From Actinomycetes bacterium (GTDB lineage: Bacteria > Actinomycetota > Acidimicrobiia > Spongiisociales > UBA5794): DNA of 10,940 nt. The stretch is from the NCBI GenBank assembly GCA_023336765.1, contig JAMBLL010000232.1, positions 1 to 10,940 on the forward strand. Reading direction: 5' to 3'. The notes beneath the pieces are model-generated. The model did not search any database and was not told where the DNA came from. It saw only the letters and a program-made list of their open reading frames with translations. This document shows, piece after piece, positions 6,529 to 10,940 of the stretch (position 1 is its first letter; the number at the start of each line of letters is the position of its first letter). A program made the translations under genes and the position numbers.

Positions 6529-6670
6529 ATAGGAGAGCACAGAACACAGAACACAGAACACAGAACGGTGAGCAATTGAACGGGATGTCGTCGACCTCCT
6601 GAGTCCTGGATGTAGCAGACCCCGACGACCAACAACTCGTCGCGTCTGCCTGTTCTCTGTGCTCTTCTAT
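6529..6670 (+). other. Structured intergenic block: 15-bp inverted repeat around a 12-bp hairpin
   Basis: The arms at 6529-6543 and 6656-6670 are inverted copies matching at 14 of 15 positions. The single difference gives a G-U pair in plus-strand RNA. Inside is a hairpin, GCAGAC (6615-6620) and CGACGA (6623-6628) pairing with TCGTCG (6637-6642) and GTCTGC (6644-6649), with an 8-base loop and a small internal loop. An alternative pairing, GTCGTCG (6587-6593) with CGACGAC (6623-6629), would exclude the inner part of that hairpin. No coding frame is evident. It could be a non-coding RNA, a leader upstream of purA, or a gene-less relative of the element at 4597-5169. Structure is seen directly; role is inferred. 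Confidence 0.5.
6538..6566 (+). repeat. Heptamer array R2 (CACAGAA x4 + C)
   Basis: Four perfect tandem CACAGAA units occur here. This is a second, sequence-unrelated heptamer family with the same 7-base period, beginning within the left arm of the 6529-6670 inverted repeat. Confidence 0.93.
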
Positions 6671-6698
6671 CTGATGGCTGTCGGCTGATGGCTGTCGG
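6671..6698 (+). repeat. Heptamer array A5, inverted (CTGATGG CTGTCGG, twice)
   Basis: Four heptamers alternate between two variants, so the true unit is a duplicated 14-mer. Orientation matches A2 and A4 (right-hand type). The array ends one base before the probable -10 box of purA. No AGCCRTC array lies opposite it; the left side of the block instead carries R3 and R2. Confidence 0.92.
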
Positions 6699-6699
6699 T

Positions 6700-6705
6700 T
6701 ACAAT
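6700..6705 (+). promoter_or_regulatory. Probable purA -10 box (TACAAT)
   Basis: TACAAT lies 32 bases before the purA ATG and matches the -10 consensus at five of six positions. The -35 position would fall inside heptamer array A5, where only weak matches (for example CTGTCG at 6678-6683) are seen. The promoter may therefore be activator-dependent or influenced by the array. Confidence 0.45.
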
Positions 6706-6737
6706 CTTTCACGTAGCTTGAACCACCGGAGGAACCG

Positions 6738-8015
6738 ATGCCTGCTTCAGTGATCCTTGGAGCCCAATGGGGCGACGAAGGCAAGGGCAAGATCACCGAC
6801 CTACTCTCAGAAAAGGCCGACATCGTCGTCAGGTACCAGGGCGGCAACAACGCCGGCCATACCATCGTGATCGGTGACCAGAAGTTCGCCCTGAGCTTGA
6901 TTCCATCCGGCGTCCTCTACCCCACCGTGACACCGGTCATCGGTAACGGTGTCGTCGTCGATCCGAGGTGGTTCTTCGAGGAGAAGGCGGCCCTGACAAA
7001 GCGGGGGATCGATCCCTCGAAGGTCAAGATCTCGAACAACGCTCACCTGATCATGCCGTATCACAGAAAGCTCGATGCGGTGATCGAGCGGTATCTGGGC
7101 AGTGCGATGATCGGAACAACGAAACGCGGTATCGGCCCTGCGTACACGGACAAATTCTCGAGGGTCGGTATTCGTATCCAGGACCTCTTCGACGAGAAGA
7201 TCTTCCTGGAGAAACTCGATGTTGCCCTGAAGATGAAGAACAAGATCCTCGTCAAGGTGTACAACCAGCTACCGCTCGACTTCGAAGAAATCGCAGAGGA
7301 ATACCTGGGCTATGCCGACCGACTCGCTCCCCACGTCACCGATACTTCCCTGCTCGTTTACGACGCGATCACCAGCGGGAAGAACGTCCTCTTCGAAGGT
7401 GGGCAGGGAACGCTTCTCGATATCGATCACGGTACATATCCATTCGTCACATCGTCGAACCCAACAGCCGGAGGAGCGCCGGTCGGCATCGGGGTGGGAC
7501 CGACATTGATCGACAACGTCATCGGCGTCACCAAGGCATACATCTCAAGAGTCGGCACCGGCCCATTCCCGACCGAACTCCTTGACGAGACAGGTGACGC
7601 AATGATCGACATCGGCGGGGAGTACGGCGTCGTCACCGGTCGGCGCAGACGATGCGGATGGCTTGACATGGTGGCGCTGCGCTACTCCGCCAGGATCAAT
7701 GGCCTCACCGAGATCGCCCTGACGAAACTCGATGTGCTGTCACACTTCGACCCCATCAAGATCGCAACCGCGTACACGGCAAACGGCGAGACGTACACCG
7801 AGTTTCCCCGCCAGCAACGGGTGCTGTACGAGTGTGAGCCACAGTACGAAGAGCTGCCGGGTTGGAACGTCGACATCTCAAAGGTCAACCGATGGGAAGA
7901 CCTTCCTGCCAATGCACGAGCCTATGTTGAACGGGTTGAGGAACTCGCTGGCGTGCCCATCCGAACTGTGTCCGTCGGGCCAGGGCGCATCGCGACGCTC
8001 GACAGGGAGGCTTAG
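6738..8015 (+). CDS. purA: Adenylosuccinate synthetase
   Basis: This enzyme makes adenylosuccinate from IMP, aspartate and GTP, the first committed step to AMP, in the cytoplasm. Its 425 aa is the normal length. Diagnostic motifs are intact: the GTP-binding loop G-D-E-G-K-G-K at 12-18 with catalytic D13, and G-N-N-A-G-H at 36-41 with catalytic H41, both numbered as in the E. coli enzyme. The segments G-T-T-K-R-G-I-G-P-A-Y and R-V-G-T-G-P-F-P-T-E-L follow, then the R-R-R-R-C-G-W-L-D region and a C-terminal S-V-G-P-G-R. GGAGGA lies 4 nt before the ATG. It is the first gene of a four-gene purine cluster; purD begins 3 nt after its stop. Confidence 0.98.
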   Translation: MPASVILGAQWGDEGKGKITDLLSEKADIVVRYQGGNNAGHTIVIGDQKFALSLIPSGVLYPTVTPVIGNGVVVDPRWFFEEKAALTKRGIDPSKVKISNNAHLIMPYHRKLDAVIERYLGSAMIGTTKRGIGPAYTDKFSRVGIRIQDLFDEKIFLEKLDVALKMKNKILVKVYNQLPLDFEEIAEEYLGYADRLAPHVTDTSLLVYDAITSGKNVLFEGGQGTLLDIDHGTYPFVTSSNPTAGGAPVGIGVGPTLIDNVIGVTKAYISRVGTGPFPTELLDETGDAMIDIGGEYGVVTGRRRRCGWLDMVALRYSARINGLTEIALTKLDVLSHFDPIKIATAYTANGETYTEFPRQQRVLYECEPQYEELPGWNVDISKVNRWEDLPANARAYVERVEELAGVPIRTVSVGPGRIATLDREA

Positions 8016-8018
8016 ACG

Positions 8019-9329
8019 ATGAATGTACTCGTCCTCGGCGGTGGCGGCAGAGAACACGCCATTGGATGGAAACTCGCACAGAGCCCATTGTTGGGCCAGC
8101 TTGTCTCGTGCCCCGGTAACCCGGGGCTTGCGGACATCGGCGATGTCGTTACCGATGTCGACGCGAACGATCCACAGAGCGTCGTTCGATTGTGCCAGGA
8201 TCGCTCGATCGATCTTGTTGTCGTCGGGCCGGAGGGACCGCTTGCAGCTGGTGTTGCGGACGCACTCAGATCAGTGAATATTTCGGTGTTCGGCCCCAAC
8301 AGCGACGCTGCACGTATCGAGTCGTCGAAATCGTTTGCGAAGGAGATCATGGCGTCCGCTCGGGTTCCAACGGCGAAATCCGGTGAGTACTTTGACCGCG
8401 AATCCGCTGTTGCACGACTTGAGGAGATGGATGGTCCGTATGTTGTGAAGGCCGACGGTCTGGCAGCGGGCAAAGGCGTACTCGTGACGAAGTCGCTTGA
8501 ACAGGCGGTCACCTGGGCAGAAGAGTGCCTTGGTGGTCGCTTCGGGGCGGCCGGCGAATCTGTTGTCATAGAGGACTTCCTCGACGGGGCAGAAGTGTCC
8601 GTCATCTACATGTGCGCCGGCGGTGAGGCACTCCCCCTCCCCCCTGCAAGGGACTACAAACGGCTCTACGACAATGGCGAAGGACCGAACACCGGCGGAA
8701 TGGGCTCCTATTCGCCCGTCACGGACATCCCGGAATCCCTTGTCGAATGGACAACGGCCAATGTCACGATCCCTGTTCTCAACGAACTCACACGCCGGGG
8801 AATCGCCTACACAGGCTTCCTGTACATCGGCCTGATGCTCACCGATGATGGGCCACAGGTACTTGAGTTCAATTGCAGACTTGGTGACCCTGAGGCACAG
8901 GCGATTCTGCCACGGATGGAGTCGGACTTCCTCGAGGTTCTTGCCGCGGGAGCCAAAGATGAACTCGCTGGCCGAACACTCGAGTGGTCGCCAAAGGTCG
9001 CAGTGGATGTCGTACTCGCCGCTCCCGGATATCCGAGGAGTCCCGACGTTGGCATGGCCATCATCGGACTCGACAAGGTCTCAGAGGCACTCGTGTTCCA
9101 CGCGGGGACGACGAACATGCCAACAGGGCTTGTCACCGCAGGCGGAAGGGTGGTCAATGTTGTTGGCGTGTGCAACACCTTCGTTGAGGCACGCGAAGCC
9201 GCATACGCGGCTGCCGACCTCATCCAGTTCCGCGGCGTCCAGTTCCGAACCGACATCGCTGCAGTCGAGGTCGTGCGATCCGAGACCGGCGGAGGGGACT
9301 CCGAGATCGGCGGAGGGGACACAGAGTGA
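8019..9329 (+). CDS. purD: Phosphoribosylamine-glycine ligase (GAR synthetase)
   Basis: This enzyme joins glycine to phosphoribosylamine using ATP, step two of purine synthesis. The 436-aa protein has the family order. The N-terminal domain contains G-G-G-G-R-E-H-A near 7-14, P-G-N-P-G and V-V-G-P-E-G-P-L. The ATP-grasp domain contains Y-V-V-K-A-D-G-L-A-A-G-K-G, then P-A-R-D-Y-K-R-L, G-P-N-T-G-G-M-G-S-Y-S-P and E-F-N-C-R-L-G-D-P-E-A-Q. The C-terminal domain ends near residue 417. The ATG has GGGAGG 8 nt upstream, inside the purA end. The last residues form a Gly/Asp/Glu tail encoded by a 21-bp tandem duplication (9280-9321), which looks like a lineage-specific extension. Its stop overlaps the purE GTG by 4 nt. 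Confidence 0.97.
   Translation: MNVLVLGGGGREHAIGWKLAQSPLLGQLVSCPGNPGLADIGDVVTDVDANDPQSVVRLCQDRSIDLVVVGPEGPLAAGVADALRSVNISVFGPNSDAARIESSKSFAKEIMASARVPTAKSGEYFDRESAVARLEEMDGPYVVKADGLAAGKGVLVTKSLEQAVTWAEECLGGRFGAAGESVVIEDFLDGAEVSVIYMCAGGEALPLPPARDYKRLYDNGEGPNTGGMGSYSPVTDIPESLVEWTTANVTIPVLNELTRRGIAYTGFLYIGLMLTDDGPQVLEFNCRLGDPEAQAILPRMESDFLEVLAAGAKDELAGRTLEWSPKVAVDVVLAAPGYPRSPDVGMAIIGLDKVSEALVFHAGTTNMPTGLVTAGGRVVNVVGVCNTFVEAREAAYAAADLIQFRGVQFRTDIAAVEVVRSETGGGDSEIGGGDTE
9280..9321 (+). repeat. 21-bp tandem duplication at the purD/purE junction
   Basis: Two adjacent 21-base units (9280-9300 and 9301-9321) match at 19 positions. Each encodes a G-G-G-D-containing heptapeptide in the purD tail and each contains GGAGGGG, so the duplication also copies the purE ribosome binding site. 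The second copy is at the right distance (8 nt) from the purE GTG. Confidence 0.9.
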
Positions 9330-9772
9330 AGGTTGGAGTCATGATGGGGTCCATCAAGGACATGCCAAAAATGGAAGCCTGTGTCGAGGTGCTTGATTCC
9401 TTCGGCATCGACCACGAGGTTCTTGTGCTGTCTGCGCACAGGACGCCACACAAGGTCGCCAAGTTCGCATCCGGTGCCAGGGACAACGGGTTCGGCGTGA
9501 TCATCTGTGGTGCAGGGAAAGCAGCCCATCTTGCTGGAGCCGTCGCTGCTCACACGACGCTGCCCGTCATCGGTGTCCCCATTGCAGCGGGAGCGCTCGG
9601 CGGTGTCGATGCTCTCTACTCCACAGTACAGATGCCCACAGGGATCCCTGTGGCGACGGTAGCAATCGATAGCGCCGCAAACGCCGCGTATCTCGCGGCG
9701 TCGATCCTCTCGGTATCTGACGAAGCGCTCGCTGCCAGGCTCGCCCAGTTCAGGGTGGATCTCACCCGATGA
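9326..9772 (+). CDS. purE: 5-(carboxyamino)imidazole ribonucleotide mutase (class I PurE)
   Basis: This enzyme interconverts N5-CAIR and CAIR, step six of purine synthesis. The 148-aa protein shows class I features: M-G-S near 7-9, the S-A-H-R-T-P signature near 36-41, G-A-G-K-A-A-H-L near 62-69, L-P-V-I-G-V-P and V-Q-M-P-T-G-I-P-V-A-T-V. The usual S-x-S-D near the N-terminus reads S-I-K-D, so the second serine is lysine. The first serine, the aspartate and the catalytic histidine are present. The GTG start overlaps the purD stop and is preceded by GGAGGG at 8 nt. The partner carboxylase gene purK is not in the window. The purE stop overlaps the purB ATG by 4 nt. Confidence 0.96.
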   Translation: MKVGVMMGSIKDMPKMEACVEVLDSFGIDHEVLVLSAHRTPHKVAKFASGARDNGFGVIICGAGKAAHLAGAVAAHTTLPVIGVPIAAGALGGVDALYSTVQMPTGIPVATVAIDSAANAAYLAASILSVSDEALAARLAQFRVDLTR

Positions 9773-10940
9773 TCGAACGGTACTCGACGCCTTCGATGTC
9801 ACAAGTGTGGTCCGAGGAGCGGAAACTCGCTGTCTGGCGGGAGGTCGAGATACTCGTTGTGGAGGCCTGGGTCGAACTCGGAACAGCCCCACAACAGGCC
9901 GCCACTGCAGCCCGCAACACCCCTGAGGTCGATCCACGGGAGTGGAAGGAGCGAGAGGCGGTCACGCATCACGATGTCGCGGCCTTCGTCGACATTCTCG
10001 CGTCGTCAGCGTCTACTGGCGGCGAGTGGATTCACTTCGGGCTGACATCATCCGATGTCATCGACACGGCGAACGGCGTACTCCTCGCCGAGGCGGGCCA
10101 ACTCCTCCTCTCGGCGCTCGAAGAGCTGTTCTCCACGGTGAAGGCCCGCTCCCTCGAACACAGGGACACGATCATGATCGGCCGAACACATGGCATCTGG
10201 GCGGAACCGATGTCATTCGGGCTCAAGCTTGCAAGCTGGGCCTTTGAGATCCATCGAGACCACGAACGGCTCAAGGAGGCAGTCGCAGGCGTCTCGGTTG
10301 GCAAGATCTCGGGGGCTGTAGGAACCTACGCACACACTCCTCCAACAGTCGAAGCGTATGTTTGTGACAGCCTTGGGCTTGGTGTGGAGCCGGCTTCCAC
10401 GCAGGTGATCCCCCGCGACCGTCACGCAAATTTCCTATCGGTTCTCGCTCTCATCGGGTCGTCGATCGAACGCTTCGCCACGGAGATCCGCCATCTTCAG
10501 CGTTCGGAGGTCGGTGAGGTTCGCGAGGCATTCCGTAAAGGTCAGAAGGGTTCGTCCGCCATGCCACACAAGCGGAACCCAATCGGGACAGAGAACCTGA
10601 CCGGCGTCTCAAGGCTCCTTCGCGGATACGCCTCTGCGGGACTCGAGAACGTTGCCCTGTGGCACGAACGTGATATCTCGCATTCGAGTGTCGAGAGGGT
10701 CGCGTTGCCCGATGCAACGAACCTTCTCCACTATGCACTCGGGCGGATGAACCGGATCATCGAGAACCTCATCGTGGACAAAGACCGTATGCAGGCGAAT
10801 CTGGATAACACGCGCGGCCTTGTGAGCTCTCAGGCAGTGCTCCTCGCTCTTGTGGACTCAGGAGTAACCCGTGATGAGGCCTACCGCATCGTGCAAAGCA
10901 ATGCGATGCTCACATGGGATGAAGGCGGCACACTCCTCGA
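9769..10940 (+). CDS. purB: Adenylosuccinate lyase, 3' end cut off by window
   Basis: This enzyme cleaves SAICAR to AICAR and adenylosuccinate to AMP, acting both in IMP synthesis and after PurA. The frame stays open to the window edge with 390 complete codons; about 40 residues should be missing at the C-terminus. Key positions match the bacillus-type enzyme: H68 in T-H-H-D-V, H89 in I-H-F-G-L-T-S-S-D, catalytic H141 in G-R-T-H-G, and the superfamily signature G-S-S-A-M-P-H-K-R-N-P at 261-271, carrying the catalytic serine loop. The ATG overlaps the purE stop (ATGA), indicating coupled translation. No frameshift is seen in the visible part. Confidence 0.97.
   Translation, partial: MIERYSTPSMSQVWSEERKLAVWREVEILVVEAWVELGTAPQQAATAARNTPEVDPREWKEREAVTHHDVAAFVDILASSASTGGEWIHFGLTSSDVIDTANGVLLAEAGQLLLSALEELFSTVKARSLEHRDTIMIGRTHGIWAEPMSFGLKLASWAFEIHRDHERLKEAVAGVSVGKISGAVGTYAHTPPTVEAYVCDSLGLGVEPASTQVIPRDRHANFLSVLALIGSSIERFATEIRHLQRSEVGEVREAFRKGQKGSSAMPHKRNPIGTENLTGVSRLLRGYASAGLENVALWHERDISHSSVERVALPDATNLLHYALGRMNRIIENLIVDKDRMQANLDNTRGLVSSQAVLLALVDSGVTRDEAYRIVQSNAMLTWDEGGTLL

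Noticed and set aside
8807..9937. 376-codon open frame on the minus strand across purD, purE and purB
   Set aside because: It is antisense to three well-supported purine genes with conserved motifs, and its own translation has no recognisable family pattern.

Overview
The window looks like a chromosomal segment of a moderately GC-rich Gram-positive-type bacterium. It is most likely an uncultured member of the Actinomycetota, perhaps Acidimicrobiia. This is an inference from the lipoprotein binding protein with a Thr/Ala/Gly/Glu/Asp-rich linker after its lipobox, the moderately high GC, the strong AGGAGG-type ribosome binding sites and the style of the Aap and Pur proteins. No rRNA or tRNA gene, CRISPR array, transposase or phage gene is visible.

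Layout. (1) Positions 1-294 hold a 62-residue membrane protein gene (+ strand) between two oppositely oriented heptamer arrays. (2) Positions 298-6361, read on the minus strand, carry a general L-amino-acid ABC transporter of the Aap/Bzt type in the order aapJ-aapQ-aapM-aapP: lipoprotein receptor, two permeases and ATPase. A 573-bp element (4597-5169) lies between aapJ and aapQ. It contains a gene for a four-helix-bundle protein of the 23S rRNA intervening-sequence family and is bounded by inverted heptamer arrays. A strong hairpin terminator (5182-5207) follows aapJ. (3) Positions 6362-6737 are a 376-bp divergent intergenic region. It holds the aapJ leader with two hairpins, three kinds of 7-bp-period repeat, a 15-bp inverted repeat around a 12-bp hairpin, and the probable purA promoter. 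(4) Positions 6738-10940, on the plus strand, are a tight purine operon purA-purD-purE-purB. Its genes are 3 nt apart (purA/purD) or overlap by 4 nt (purD/purE and purE/purB), and purB runs off the window.

How the genes work together. Aap imports amino acids such as glutamate, glutamine and aspartate. PurD, PurE, PurB and PurA catalyse steps of IMP and AMP synthesis, and the wider pathway consumes glycine, glutamine and aspartate. The two blocks are divergent neighbours, but nothing seen shows shared control.

The most unusual signal is a recurring architecture. Tandem 7-bp repeats (consensus AGCCRTC) occur in five intergenic places and follow a left-forward/right-inverted pattern. They bound the small membrane protein gene and the four-helix-bundle gene, and in degenerate form a gene-less structured block before purA. 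In each case the arms pair best, with G-U wobbles instead of A-C mismatches, in the RNA strand that is sense for the enclosed or downstream gene. This suggests selection or function at the RNA level. The proposal is that these are intervening-sequence-like elements residing in mRNA or intergenic regions rather than in 23S rRNA. It is an inference and needs comparative tests.
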